Positions 34,450 to 45,586 are shown, numbered from the stretch's first letter. The stretch: 64,000 nucleotides of DNA from Corallococcus soli (GCF_014930455.1 NZ_JAAIYO010000012.1:124001-188000); one strand, 5' to 3'. Notes: generated from the letters alone by a model not told the origin. Numbers and translations are program-made.

Positions 34450-35373
34450 ATGTTCATCCCCAAGCGCATCCAGAGGCAGTCCGGCCGTTACTCGCGGGTG
34501 GACGACATCCCCTACGCGTTGCCGGTGAATTCGCAGGGGTCCCCGGCCCTGATGGCCGCCTTCACCGTGGACGCCCGCCGCGCGGCGGCCCTGTTGCCAG
34601 GCAACGAGCTGCACCCGCTGCGCGTGTCGCGGGACAAGGGCGTGCTGCTCATCTCCGTCATCGACTACAAGACGACGGACATCGGCGCGTACATCGAGTT
34701 CAGCATCGCGCTGGCGTGCACGCATGGGCGCAGGCCGGCCCCTCCGCTGCTGCCGCTGCTGTTCCCCAAGCGCTACGGCGTGGGCCAGTACGTGGTGGAC
34801 CTGCCGGTGAACACGGAAGTCTCCGTGAAGGGCGGCAAGGGCATCTGGGGCATGCCCAAGCACCTGGCGCGGCTGGACTTCAAGATCGAGAACGGGTCGG
34901 TCAGCAGCTCCTACTCGGAAGGGGGCCAGCAGGCGGTGCGCGTGCGCATTGAACGGCCAGGCCGCGCGTGGCTGCCGCTCCGGGCTGCGGCGGTGAACTA
35001 CTGCGCGTTCCGGGGGATGCTGATGAAGTCCTTCATCTACTTCCGGGGCCGGTTCGGCTTCCGGTTCGGCCGCCGCGCCTGGGCCTCGCTGGAGCTGGGC
35101 GACCATCCGCGCGTGCAGGCGCTGCGGGAGCTGAGCATCTCCCCGCGCGCGTTCCTCACCGGGTTCTTCCCGTCGTCGAGCGGCGTGCTGGACGACCACT
35201 TCGAGGCGTGGTTCCTCACCCAGCCCACGCTGCCCACGAGCACGTATCCGGAAGGGCTGGAGAGCGTCGTGGACCTGGGACAGGACCAGACGCCGATGCC
35301 GCCTCCGGATGGGGCCGGCGCGCTGCCCCAGGGCCCGTCCAGGCCCGTCTCCCTACAGGAACTCCGGTCATGA
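34450..35373 (+). CDS. Acetoacetate-decarboxylase-family protein
   Basis: A 307-residue protein with the family core from about residue 20 to 250. GIWGMPKHLARLDF holds the Lys that corresponds to the Schiff-base lysine of acetoacetate decarboxylase, although the usual second Lys is His. Relatives include decarboxylases and aldolase-dehydratases, so the reaction is open. It sits 13 bases after the hydrolase, and its stop overlaps the next start (ATGA). Confidence 0.78.
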   Translation: MFIPKRIQRQSGRYSRVDDIPYALPVNSQGSPALMAAFTVDARRAAALLPGNELHPLRVSRDKGVLLISVIDYKTTDIGAYIEFSIALACTHGRRPAPPLLPLLFPKRYGVGQYVVDLPVNTEVSVKGGKGIWGMPKHLARLDFKIENGSVSSSYSEGGQQAVRVRIERPGRAWLPLRAAAVNYCAFRGMLMKSFIYFRGRFGFRFGRRAWASLELGDHPRVQALRELSISPRAFLTGFFPSSSGVLDDHFEAWFLTQPTLPTSTYPEGLESVVDLGQDQTPMPPPDGAGALPQGPSRPVSLQELRS

Positions 35374-35915
35374 AGCGCGGCCACCTGCTCCACCTGGCGA
35401 ACGCGTGCCTGCTCTTCCTGTGCGTGTCCATGTACCTGGGGACGGGGTGGTCGCTGGTGCTGTTCTCGTTCCCCATCGCGTCGCAGCTCACGGTGGACAA
35501 CTACTACCTCCAGTTCGTGCCGCAGGTGCAGGCGGCCACGCGCTTCTTCACCGGCATGACGCTGGTGATGCTGGTGTCGGCGGCGGTGCTGGCGTGGCGG
35601 GAGCGGCGGACGGGGCTGCGGTGGTATCCGCTGCTGGTGCTGCTGGCGGTGGTGGTGGCCACGCTGCTGACGCGCTTCTTCATCTTCCCGTACAACGCGG
35701 AGATGGCGGCCGGCATCACGTCGCCCGAGCGGCTTTCCCAGGTGCTGGGCGCGTGGATGGGGATGAACCGCATCCGCGTGGCGCTGTGGACGGTGCAGTG
35801 GCTGTCCATGCTGGGCTACTTCGTGCACCGCTTGCTGCGCGCTGAACATCCGGCGGGGGTTCGGTGGCCAAGCTTCGGCTTGAGCATCCCTCCGCGCCGG
35901 GAGGTCCGCGCATGA
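35370..35915 (+). CDS. Four-helix integral membrane protein
   Basis: A 181-residue protein with about four membrane helices (near 8-30, 58-76, 83-102 and 135-152) and no recognised motif beyond aromatic-rich loops such as VDNYYLQFVPQV. It is coupled by four-base overlaps to genes on both sides, so it belongs to the hydrolase-oxidase cluster. It may anchor the enzymes or move a lipophilic substrate, which is inference. Confidence 0.65.
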   Translation: MKRGHLLHLANACLLFLCVSMYLGTGWSLVLFSFPIASQLTVDNYYLQFVPQVQAATRFFTGMTLVMLVSAAVLAWRERRTGLRWYPLLVLLAVVVATLLTRFFIFPYNAEMAAGITSPERLSQVLGAWMGMNRIRVALWTVQWLSMLGYFVHRLLRAEHPAGVRWPSFGLSIPPRREVRA

Positions 35916-38149
35916 GCCCGGGCCTGTCGCGGCTGGAGCGCCTGTCCCGCACGCACGGGCGCGAGTGGCGATGGGCGCTCGCGGCCATCGGGTGGATCAC
36001 CGTCGTGTCCGGCGCGGTCCAGATGTTCCTGCCGGGGACGGAGCTGCGGCTGCTGCAGGCGGACGCGTCCGCCACGCCCTCGCACTTCTTCCGCATCGTG
36101 GGGATGTTCATGGTGCTGTTCGGCGGCCTGTTGCTGCACGGCCTGCACGAACCCCGTGCGAACCCGGCCGCCTTCCTGTGGTCGGGGCTCCAGAAGGTGG
36201 GCGCGTGCCTGATGGTGGCGCTGGCCGTGGCGCTCGGGCTGCTGTCGCCGTTGTCGCTGGGCGTGGCGGCGTTCGACGCGCTGTCGGCCGCGCTGGTGCT
36301 CGCGTTCTACGTGACGCTGCGCCAGCGTGAGCAGGTCATCTCCGTGCTCAAGCCCCATCCGGAGGTGGGGGCCGGAGGGGACACCGGCCCGCTCTCCGCC
36401 GCATCGCAGGTGACGGGACTCGCCGGGCCGCTGCGGCCCTCGCGGGGCGACGGAACGCTGGCGGCGTCCGAATGTCTCCCCAGGGGGATGTCGAGTGCTT
36501 CGCTGGCCTTGCTGCGTGAGGCGGATCCGGCGGAGGTCGCGGTCCCGCTGGCGGTGTCGCAACGGGAGGCCGTGGCTTCATCAGCCGAGGCCAGCCCCGG
36601 AGCAGGGGAGGCGGCGGAGCCACGACGCTCCCTCATCCTGGCGGGTGGCGGCATGCGCGTCGCCTGGCAGTCAGGCGTGCTGCGCGCGCTGACGGACGCG
36701 GGGCTGGACTTCGTGCATGCGGACGGCACGTCGGGCGGCATCATCACCCTGGCCATGTGGCAGTCCGGCCTGTCACCCGCAGAGATGTGCGAGCGGTGGC
36801 GGACCCTGCGCGTGAGGGACTTCGTGTCCCTCATGCCCCTGGACGCGTACGCGCAGCCCTGGAAGCTCGAAGCGCTGGGGGACGCGGACGGCATCGTCGG
36901 GCGCGTCTTCCCGCACCTGGGCATCGACGTGGACGCCGTGCGCAAGAACCGCGAACGCGAGGGCACCTTCAACGTCTGCGACTTCGGCCGGAAGACGAAC
37001 GAGGCCATCCCCCACACCGACGTGGACCTCGACCTGCTGGTGGCGGGCATCTCGCTGCCCCTCTTCATGCCCCCCGTGCCGAAGGACGGGCGGATCTACC
37101 TGGACTCGGTGTGGATCCAGGACGCCAACGTGATGGAGGCCGTGCGCCGGGGCGCGGACGAGGTGTGGATCGCCTGGTGCATCGGCAACACGCCCGAGTA
37201 CGGCGCGGGCTTCTTCCGCCAGTACGTCCACATGATTGAGCTCAGCGCCAACGGCGCGCTCTTCGCCCAGCTGGAGCAGGTGCGTGAGCTCAACGCGCGC
37301 ATCCTCGCGGGTGAAAGCGTCCCCGGGCACTCGCGGCCCATCGCCGTCCACCTCATCCGGCCGGAGCGGCCCCTGCCGTTGGATCCCGACTTCTACGCGG
37401 GGCACGTCACCGCCGCGTCCCTCATCGACCTGGGCTACTCGGATGCGTGTCGCTACCTGAGCACGGCGGACGCCCGGGGACTGCCCCTCACCCCGGAGAT
37501 CACCCAGATGACCGAGCCCGCTCCCGACCTGACCTTCCGCGAGACCATGTCCGGTCCGCTTGCGCTGGGCACCTCCGCGCCCGAGGAGGGCGCCCACGAC
37601 GGCCGCCCCACGCCCTTCACCATGCACTGCACCATCAGCATCGACGACATGGACGCCTTCGTCCGTGATCCCTCCCATGCGGCGAGGCTGGTGGCGCACG
37701 TGCAGTACCCCCCGCTGGGGGAGGACCTGCCCGTGCGCGAGGGCAGCTTCAACCTCTTCCGGTCCACGGACGACCCCGGTACGAAGATCATGAGCTACGG
37801 CCTGCGCTTCCAGGCCCACGGCCGCGACTACTTCCTGGACGGCACGAAGACCCTCCACGACGACCCCGGCCCCGACCTCTGGCGCGACACCACGCGCCTG
37901 TACTGCCACCTCCACGAAGGCACCGACGCCCGGGCGCCCGTGGTGGGCGCGGGCATCCTGGTGCTGGGCATGCGGGAGCTGTTGCAGCTGGTCACCAGCA
38001 TGCGCTCCTCCCGTCCTGGCGCGGACGGAGTGAAGGCGGTGTCCCAGTTCGGCCGGCTGTTCCTGGGCGCGCTCTGGGACCTCTACGCGCCCCGGGCCCA
38101 GACGGAGCAGGAGGGGGAAGGTGAGGTGCCGCATGGGCGCGACGGCTGA
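35912..38149 (+). CDS. Membrane-patatin fusion with an oxidase-associated C-terminal domain
   Basis: A 745-residue protein of three parts. Residues about 1-150 hold four membrane helices. After a low-complexity linker, residues about 240-530 are a patatin-like lipase domain with the oxyanion motif AGGGMRVAWQSG, the nucleophile in DGTSGGII (Ser) and the Asp in WIQDANV. Residues about 550-720 (TFRETMSGPLALG, EGSFNLFRSTDDPG, DGTKTLHDDPG, LYCHLHEGTD) match the extra domain that follows the GMC part in large cholesterol-oxidase-like proteins. This combination looks unusual. It probably hydrolyses lipids at the membrane surface beside the oxidase. Confidence 0.75.
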   Translation: MSPGLSRLERLSRTHGREWRWALAAIGWITVVSGAVQMFLPGTELRLLQADASATPSHFFRIVGMFMVLFGGLLLHGLHEPRANPAAFLWSGLQKVGACLMVALAVALGLLSPLSLGVAAFDALSAALVLAFYVTLRQREQVISVLKPHPEVGAGGDTGPLSAASQVTGLAGPLRPSRGDGTLAASECLPRGMSSASLALLREADPAEVAVPLAVSQREAVASSAEASPGAGEAAEPRRSLILAGGGMRVAWQSGVLRALTDAGLDFVHADGTSGGIITLAMWQSGLSPAEMCERWRTLRVRDFVSLMPLDAYAQPWKLEALGDADGIVGRVFPHLGIDVDAVRKNREREGTFNVCDFGRKTNEAIPHTDVDLDLLVAGISLPLFMPPVPKDGRIYLDSVWIQDANVMEAVRRGADEVWIAWCIGNTPEYGAGFFRQYVHMIELSANGALFAQLEQVRELNARILAGESVPGHSRPIAVHLIRPERPLPLDPDFYAGHVTAASLIDLGYSDACRYLSTADARGLPLTPEITQMTEPAPDLTFRETMSGPLALGTSAPEEGAHDGRPTPFTMHCTISIDDMDAFVRDPSHAARLVAHVQYPPLGEDLPVREGSFNLFRSTDDPGTKIMSYGLRFQAHGRDYFLDGTKTLHDDPGPDLWRDTTRLYCHLHEGTDARAPVVGAGILVLGMRELLQLVTSMRSSRPGADGVKAVSQFGRLFLGALWDLYAPRAQTEQEGEGEVPHGRDG

Positions 38150-39908
38150 GCACTTCGACGTCGTCATCGTGGGGTCGGGCTTCGGGGGCTCGGTGATGGC
38201 GTGGCGCCTGGCGGAGGCCGGCCTCCGGGTGTGCGTCCTGGAGCGCGGCAAGGCGTATCCCCCCGGTTCGTTCCCCCGCAGTCCGCACGACATGCGCCGC
38301 AACTTCTGGGATCCGCGCAAGGGCCTGCACGGCCTCTTCAACCTGTGGTCCTTCCAGGGGCTGGGCGGGGTGGTGGGCGCGGGCCTGGGCGGCGGGTCGC
38401 TCATCTACGCCAACGTGCTGCTGCGCAAGGACGAGAAGACCTTCATCCACGAGGACCCGCGCGACGGCGGCTATGAGGATTGGCCCGTCACCCGCGAGGA
38501 CCTGGAGCGCCACTACGACGCGGTGGAGCGGATGATGGGCGCGCAGCGCTATCCGCTGGAGCACGCGCCGTATTCCTCCACCGCGAAGACCCAGGCCATG
38601 CGGCTCGCCGCCCAGCGCCTGGGCCGCGCCGCTGACTGGCAACTGCCTCCGCTGGCGGTGACGTTCGGAAACCCGGGCGAAGTTCCCGTGCCGGGCGAGC
38701 CCATCCGCGAGGAGCACCCCAACCTCCACGGCCGCACGCGCACCACCTGCCATCTGTGCGGCGAGTGCGACATCGGCTGCAACACCGGCAGCAAGAACAC
38801 GCTCGATTACACGTACCTCTCCGCGGCGAAGCGCGCCGGAGCGGAGCTGCGCACGCGCGCGGAGGTGACGGAGCTGTGGCCCGCCGACGGTGGGGGCTAC
38901 GTCGTGCAGTACCTGGATCACACCGACGTGACGGAGGAGACGCCGCGCGAGGGGCCCCAGTCGATGCTGCCCCGCACCACCGTCACGGCGGACCGGCTGG
39001 TGCTGGCGGCGGGCACGTTCGGCACGTCCTACCTGCTCTTGAAGAACCGGCGGCACTTCCCCGCGCTGAGCGACCAGTTGGGTTCGCGCTTCTGCGGCAA
39101 TGGCGACCTGCTGGGCTTCATGCGGCAGTGCCGCGACAGCAGCACGGGCAAGGCGTTGCCGCGCATCCTGGATGGCGGGCACGGCCCGGTCATCACCAGC
39201 GCGCTCCATTTCCGGGGCAAGGAGGAGGGCGGCACCGGCCGGAGCTACTACATCGAGGACGCGGGCTTCCCGGAGTTCGTCAACTGGCTCTACGAGGGCG
39301 CGCACCAGGTGCCGCTGATGCAGCGCGGCCTGCGGCTCATGTGGCGGCTGCTGCGCGGTTGGACGGGCGTCACGCGCGACACCGACGTGAGCGAGGAGAT
39401 CGCCGAGCTGCTGGGGGACTGTCTGGGCTCCGCGACGTCCCTGCCGCTGCTCGGCATGGGCCGTGACACGCCCAACGGGCACATGCGCCTGACGGACGAC
39501 GGGATGCTGGACATCGACTGGAAGCTGCACGGCTCGAAGACGTATTTCGGCAGCGTGCGCCAGTCGATGAAGGACATCGCCACGGCGCTCGAAGGCAAGC
39601 TCGTGCAGAACCCGCTCAGCTACGTGAGCCGGGTCATCACCGTGCACCCGCTGGGCGGCTGTCCCATGGGCCGCGCGCCGGAGACGGGCGTGGTGGACGC
39701 GACGGGCGAGGCCTTCGGGCACCCGGGTCTGTACGTGGCGGACGGCGCGATGATGCCGGGCCCCACCGGCCCCAACCCGAGCCTCACCATCGCCGCGCTC
39801 GCGGATCGCTTCGCGGACCATCTCATCGACGCCCACTTCCACGCCGCGCCCGTCCACGGTTGGACCCGGGCGGAGGAGGCGTCATGGCCGTCCGCGCCCC
39901 CGATGTGA
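38133..39908 (+). CDS. GMC oxidoreductase, cholesterol-oxidase-like
   Basis: A 591-residue flavoenzyme predicted to oxidise an alcohol, possibly a sterol or related lipid, with FAD. The Rossmann motif VVIVGSGFGGS is at the N-terminus. The Cys-rich loop CHLCGECDIGCNTGSKN and the C-terminal HPLGGCPMG region are characteristic of the cholesterol-oxidase-like branch. The ATG at 38133 is chosen, but a GTG at 38121 has a stronger ribosome site (AGGAGGGGGAAG) and is a real alternative. It overlaps genes on both sides. No signal peptide, so it is cytoplasmic. Confidence 0.85.
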   Translation: MGATAEHFDVVIVGSGFGGSVMAWRLAEAGLRVCVLERGKAYPPGSFPRSPHDMRRNFWDPRKGLHGLFNLWSFQGLGGVVGAGLGGGSLIYANVLLRKDEKTFIHEDPRDGGYEDWPVTREDLERHYDAVERMMGAQRYPLEHAPYSSTAKTQAMRLAAQRLGRAADWQLPPLAVTFGNPGEVPVPGEPIREEHPNLHGRTRTTCHLCGECDIGCNTGSKNTLDYTYLSAAKRAGAELRTRAEVTELWPADGGGYVVQYLDHTDVTEETPREGPQSMLPRTTVTADRLVLAAGTFGTSYLLLKNRRHFPALSDQLGSRFCGNGDLLGFMRQCRDSSTGKALPRILDGGHGPVITSALHFRGKEEGGTGRSYYIEDAGFPEFVNWLYEGAHQVPLMQRGLRLMWRLLRGWTGVTRDTDVSEEIAELLGDCLGSATSLPLLGMGRDTPNGHMRLTDDGMLDIDWKLHGSKTYFGSVRQSMKDIATALEGKLVQNPLSYVSRVITVHPLGGCPMGRAPETGVVDATGEAFGHPGLYVADGAMMPGPTGPNPSLTIAALADRFADHLIDAHFHAAPVHGWTRAEEASWPSAPPM

Positions 39909-41734
39909 GCCGTCACCCCGGGGCGCTTCCCGCCTGGCGCGGGGAGGAGCGGCGCCGCGGGTGGCGCGGGCCGTCCCGGAGCATGCCTCCGGGCAAGCCG
40001 ATGGTGGCCTGGTATGCGCCGGAGGTGCTCGCGAAGACGGGCCTGAAGTCGGTCCTGTCGGCGACCATCGGGCGGCAGGCGGACCGGCGGTTGCTGGACG
40101 CGGTGGCGCGACCGCAGCCCCTGGCGTTCGACTACTCGGTGGACGGCGACGGCGAGGCGCGCGAGGAGCTGTGGCTGGACTACGTGTCGGACCTGGGTGA
40201 CGGCTGGGACTCCACCTACGCGGTGGCGTCCGCCGTGATGGCCCCGACGCTGGATGTGCGCGACGCGACGGGGAAGGTGCACTCCACGCGGGGCGGCGAC
40301 GTGCTCGTGTTCGGCGGGGATGAGGTCTACCCGACCGCGAGCGTGGAGGAGTACCAGGCGCGCACGGTGGTGCCGTACGCGGCCGCGCTGAACCGCCGCC
40401 GTCACCGGCCGCACCTGTTCGCGGTGCCGGGCAACCACGACTGGTACGACGGGCTGGTGTCGTTCACGCGCCTGTTCTGCCAGGGCCGGCGCACCGAGGG
40501 CTGGCGCACGAAGCAGCAGCGCAGCTACTTCGCGCTGAAGCTGCCGCACGGATGGTGGCTGCTGGGGACGGACATGCAACTGGAGTCCGACCTGGACGCT
40601 TCCCAGGTGGAGTTCTTCCAGAAGGTGTCCGGGCAGATGGGCCGCGAGGATCGCGTCATCCTCTGCAACGCGGAGCCGGCGTGGATCAAACAGCAGGTGA
40701 AGCCCCGCGCGGGCCGCGGCTTCCTGGACCACAACATCGACTTCCTGGAGCAGAAGGTCTTGGGCAAGCGGGTGAGCGTGTTCCTCGCGGGGGACCTGCA
40801 CCACTACCGCCGGCACGAGAACCAGGACGGGCGGCAGAAGATCGTCGCGGGTGGGGGAGGGGCCTTCCTGCACCCGACCCACCTGCCCCGGGTGGACACG
40901 CGGCCGGACGGCTTCGTGCTGAAGGAGTGCTATCCGCCGCAGCGGACGTCCCGGCGGCTGACCTGGCGCAACCTGCTGTTCACCGGCCTCAACCCCGCGT
41001 TCGCCGCCTTCATGGGCTGCGTCTACACGCTGCTGGGATGGGGTGTGGCCGCGAACCTCAACGAAGGCGCCGTGGCCGCGCCGCCCTTTCGCGAAGTGCT
41101 CAACGCCGCGTTGCAGAGCACGGGCTCACTGGTGCTCGCGGCCGGAACCCTGCTGGGCACGGTCGCCTTCGCGGATGACCGCAGGGGCCGGCGCTTCCGG
41201 CAGGTGTCCGGCGTCCTGCACGGCGCGGGGCACCTGCTCCTCGCGCTGCTGCTCACCTGGGGCGTGTCCATCATCGCCGCGCCCCTGGCGACCGAGCTGC
41301 AATGGAGCCTGCGGCGCGACTTCCTGAGCGGGCTGCTGCTCTTCGGCGGCGGCGCGGTGGTGGGCCCCCTGGTGGTGGGCGTGTACCTGCTGCTGTCGCT
41401 CAACGTGTTCTCCTGTCACCCCAACGAGGCGTTCTCGTCGCTGTCCATCCCGGACTGGAAGAACTTCCTGCGGCTGCACTTCGACGCGAACGGTCGCCTG
41501 ACGGTGTACCCGGTAGGCCTCCGCCGGGTGCCGCGCCGGTGGCGACCCGGGCGCTCCGCCGAGGAGCCGGCCTGGGTGCCGGACCCGGAGGACCGCCGGG
41601 CCACGCCCCCCGCGCTCATCGAGCCGCCCATCGTCATCGGGCGCTCGAAGGCGCTGCCGCTGACGTCGGACATCGGTCAGTCCGCACCCGCCCCGTTGCC
41701 TCGGGACGAACATCCTCCGCCTGGCCCGGTTTGA
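39884..41734 (+). CDS. Metallophosphoesterase fused to a multi-helix membrane domain
   Basis: A 616-residue protein. Residues about 130-340 form a calcineurin-like phosphoesterase with GNHDWYDG, LFGGDE-like acidic strand VLVFGGDEVYP and the terminal LAGDLHHY metal motif. Residues about 360-530 hold four or five membrane helices, and a basic cytoplasmic tail follows. GGAGGAGG lies before the ATG. It overlaps the oxidoreductase by 25 bases and is the last gene of the cluster. Substrate unknown, though a membrane lipid phosphate is plausible. Confidence 0.78.
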   Translation: MAVRAPDVSRHPGALPAWRGEERRRGWRGPSRSMPPGKPMVAWYAPEVLAKTGLKSVLSATIGRQADRRLLDAVARPQPLAFDYSVDGDGEAREELWLDYVSDLGDGWDSTYAVASAVMAPTLDVRDATGKVHSTRGGDVLVFGGDEVYPTASVEEYQARTVVPYAAALNRRRHRPHLFAVPGNHDWYDGLVSFTRLFCQGRRTEGWRTKQQRSYFALKLPHGWWLLGTDMQLESDLDASQVEFFQKVSGQMGREDRVILCNAEPAWIKQQVKPRAGRGFLDHNIDFLEQKVLGKRVSVFLAGDLHHYRRHENQDGRQKIVAGGGGAFLHPTHLPRVDTRPDGFVLKECYPPQRTSRRLTWRNLLFTGLNPAFAAFMGCVYTLLGWGVAANLNEGAVAAPPFREVLNAALQSTGSLVLAAGTLLGTVAFADDRRGRRFRQVSGVLHGAGHLLLALLLTWGVSIIAAPLATELQWSLRRDFLSGLLLFGGGAVVGPLVVGVYLLLSLNVFSCHPNEAFSSLSIPDWKNFLRLHFDANGRLTVYPVGLRRVPRRWRPGRSAEEPAWVPDPEDRRATPPALIEPPIVIGRSKALPLTSDIGQSAPAPLPRDEHPPPGPV

Positions 41735-41768
41735 GTGGCGCGGGGCAAAGCCCTACGCTCTGCGGCCC

Positions 41769-42455
41769 ATGAAGGCGATGCTCCTGTCCCTGCTGCTCCT
41801 CGGTGCCGCGCCGCCTGGCGCCGCGCCGTCGTCCCTTCCCCCCGAAGCGCTGGGCGCGCCCCCGCTCGTGGATGCCTCGCCCACGGCGTGGGCCTGCACC
41901 ATCGACACGCTGCGCGCGGGCAAGGAGTGCGTCTTCGAGGCGGAGCTGCCCCCGTCCGGCGCGCCCGACGCCAGCGTGGAGAGCGCCAACATCAAGCTCC
42001 TCCAGGACGCGTCGCGCGCCCTGTGCTCGGAGGCCATCAGCCACGCGCGCGACGGCGTGGCGGATCCCAAGCTCGTCTCCGTCTGCGAGCGCAAGTACAC
42101 CACCGTCGTGGGCCGCTGCGGCCTCGAAGGCCAGTCGCCAGTGGTGGACGCGAAGGGGCGCTTCTCGCCGTCCGCCCGCGCCTGCTACCGCGCGCTGTCC
42201 AGCGTGCTCCAGGAGGTGCAGTTGATGGCCACCGTGGCCTCCTCCTGCTGTGAGTGCTCCGCGCGGAGCCAGTGCCCCGGCAACGGCGAGGCCTGCTACG
42301 CGGACGTGTCGCGCCAGCAGGCCGGGCCCGGCGCGCTCGCGTGCCTGGACGAGCGCTGCCGCGACGCCTGTTCAATGATGCTGCCGCCCTCCGCGTCCAT
42401 TCCCCGTCCGTCCCCGTCGCGCGACAGCCAGGACACCGGCTCCGCGGCGCTGTAG
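41769..42455 (+). CDS. Secreted Cys-rich hypothetical protein
   Basis: A 228-residue protein with a short Sec signal (MKAMLLSLLLLGAAPPGAA). The mature part has about a dozen Cys, concentrated in SSCCECSARSQCPGNGEACY and following positions, consistent with disulfide bonding outside the cytoplasm. Function unknown. It starts 34 bases after the phosphoesterase and precedes a lipoprotein gene by 28 bases. Confidence 0.65.
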   Translation: MKAMLLSLLLLGAAPPGAAPSSLPPEALGAPPLVDASPTAWACTIDTLRAGKECVFEAELPPSGAPDASVESANIKLLQDASRALCSEAISHARDGVADPKLVSVCERKYTTVVGRCGLEGQSPVVDAKGRFSPSARACYRALSSVLQEVQLMATVASSCCECSARSQCPGNGEACYADVSRQQAGPGALACLDERCRDACSMMLPPSASIPRPSPSRDSQDTGSAAL

Positions 42456-42483
42456 CCCCAGGCCTTCCGAAGGAGCCCGCGCC

Positions 42484-43449
42484 ATGCCCCGTCTTCCGTT
42501 GCTGACCCTGCTGGGCGCGCTCGCCACCGGGTGCGGCGCCGCGCATACGCACGTGAACCTGGAGGACCGCGCCCTCACGGACGCGCCCGCGCCCCAGCCG
42601 GCCCCGGTGCTCGCGCGGGCCCGGCCTGCCGCGGAGAATCCGCCGACCTCACCCCAGGATGCCCGCGCGTTCGCCGCCCGCTACCCCACGCCCACCCTGT
42701 GCGAGGGCGCGGCCCGCAGGCTCCAAGCGACCTCGCGCGATGACGCGTGGCTGGCGCTGAAGGTGTGCGCCGAGTCGCCCGCGTTCACCCAGCTGGGCGC
42801 GGTGCTGGGCAATGCCTGGGCGGAGGACCTGCGCGTGCGTCCGGACGCGGCGAACCTCATCGCCCGCGTGGTGGCCCACCGGGGCGGCAGCGTGGACGGC
42901 GAGCTGCGCCTGCTGCACTCGCGCAAGGTGCCCATCTTCTCGCTCGCGTCCGCCATCGCCCAGCCGGACACCTACCGGGGCCGCTACGTGCTCCTGCGCG
43001 CCCAGGTGGCGGATCAGCGCACGGACGGCGAGCGCCCCACGCTGTGGCTGGTGGAGCAGGGCCTCCAGTCGGTGGCGTCCCGGCGCGAGGTGGGGATGAC
43101 GTTCCGCACGGACACCGAGTCGGAGACGTCCGGCGACCTGGGCGGACGCACGGCCCTGACGGGTGACGGCAGGGTGGGCGGTTCGATCGTCACGCGCGAG
43201 TCCACCGGCCAGACGGCGATGGAGCGCACCTTCGACAACATCTCCGAGGAGACGGGCCGCGAGGCCCTGGGCCGGCTGGCGTCCGCGGATCCGTTCCTGG
43301 AGACGCGCCGCGACTACGTCATCCTCGCGCGCTTCGACGGGCTGCGCGTCACGTCCGGCATGACGGACGACGACGAGGACGAGGGCCCGAGGATCCCGGT
43401 GCTCACCATCGTCGGCTACCACCTGCCGCAGGCGCTCGCCGTCGACTAG
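42484..43449 (+). CDS. Hypothetical lipoprotein
   Basis: A 321-residue envelope protein with a lipoprotein signal (LLTLLGALATGCG). It has a Pro/Ala-rich tether (about 30-60), a helical region (about 60-150) and a C-terminal beta-rich region where YRGRYVLLRAQVADQ resembles OB-fold-like strands in outer-membrane proteins. An acidic run (DDDEDEGP) lies near the end. I do not recognise a family. Its stop overlaps the convergent stop of the next gene by four bases. Confidence 0.65.
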   Translation: MPRLPLLTLLGALATGCGAAHTHVNLEDRALTDAPAPQPAPVLARARPAAENPPTSPQDARAFAARYPTPTLCEGAARRLQATSRDDAWLALKVCAESPAFTQLGAVLGNAWAEDLRVRPDAANLIARVVAHRGGSVDGELRLLHSRKVPIFSLASAIAQPDTYRGRYVLLRAQVADQRTDGERPTLWLVEQGLQSVASRREVGMTFRTDTESETSGDLGGRTALTGDGRVGGSIVTRESTGQTAMERTFDNISEETGREALGRLASADPFLETRRDYVILARFDGLRVTSGMTDDDEDEGPRIPVLTIVGYHLPQALAVD

Positions 43450-43925
43450 CGCCGCGCCTCGCGCTTCGGGGGGGCCGGCGCGGTCAGGTCGCGCGACGGC
43501 GTCCCGGAGTAGATCTCCACGTCGGTGGCCACCCAGGTCCCCAGCCGCTCGCCGTAGGTGGTGTGCACCAGGGCGCCCTCGCGAAGCTGGGAGCGGGGCA
43601 CGCGCTGGCCGTCCCGGAGGATGCGCGTCGAAGGGCCCACCTCGAAGGGCCGCTCCACGCCGTCGTCGTCCCGCACGGTGAAGCCCCGGGTTCCGGCCAC
43701 CGTCACGGTCCCGTAGAAGTCGGGCACCTCGTTGGCGACCTCCTCGCCCGCGCTCCCGCTGCCGCCGCTGCCTTCCGGCAGGGTCTCCATGCGGGACAGG
43801 GGGAAGACCGCGAGCGCCGGGCCGTGGTCCCTTGCTTCCTCGGTCGGCCCTCCCCGGGACTGACACGCGGTGGCGAAGAGCCCCAGCCCCCCGAGCAACA
43901 GCAACCTCCCCATCCCCTGGTGCAT
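43446..43925 (-). CDS. Small hypothetical lipoprotein
   Basis: A 159-residue protein with a lipoprotein signal (LLLLGGLGLFATACQ) and a Ser/Gly-rich tether. A small beta domain (about 70-145) follows, where FYGTVTVAGTRGFTVRDDDG and TRILRDGQRVPRSQL suggest an RNA/DNA-binding-like or DUF5666-like OB barrel, as often seen in periplasmic proteins. GAGGAGGG precedes the ATG. Function unknown. Confidence 0.65.
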   Translation of the reverse strand: MHQGMGRLLLLGGLGLFATACQSRGGPTEEARDHGPALAVFPLSRMETLPEGSGGSGSAGEEVANEVPDFYGTVTVAGTRGFTVRDDDGVERPFEVGPSTRILRDGQRVPRSQLREGALVHTTYGERLGTWVATDVEIYSGTPSRDLTAPAPPKREARR

Positions 43926-44098
43926 GGCGCCCTCCTCGCGGTCCCCTCCAAGATGGGCCGGAAATCCGCGCCGACAAGCGCCCCCGGGAGGTAGGGCGGG
44001 GCCAGTGTCCTCGGGGGCACGGCGACCGTGACTCCGGGAGGGAACCGTGGCGCGCCACCCGCACGGTGAGCGTGGGGCAGGGGAGGGGGAGCCGGGAG

Positions 44099-45481
<1,383 letters not shown>

Positions 45482-45586
45482 CTTAACATGGGGAAATAGA
45501 AAGGCCCGGTCTCCCCGCGCGCGTCGTGAAGCAGCGCGTGCGGGGGGAACAGGCCCTCGACGAAGATGCGGTGCTGGAAGAAGAGG

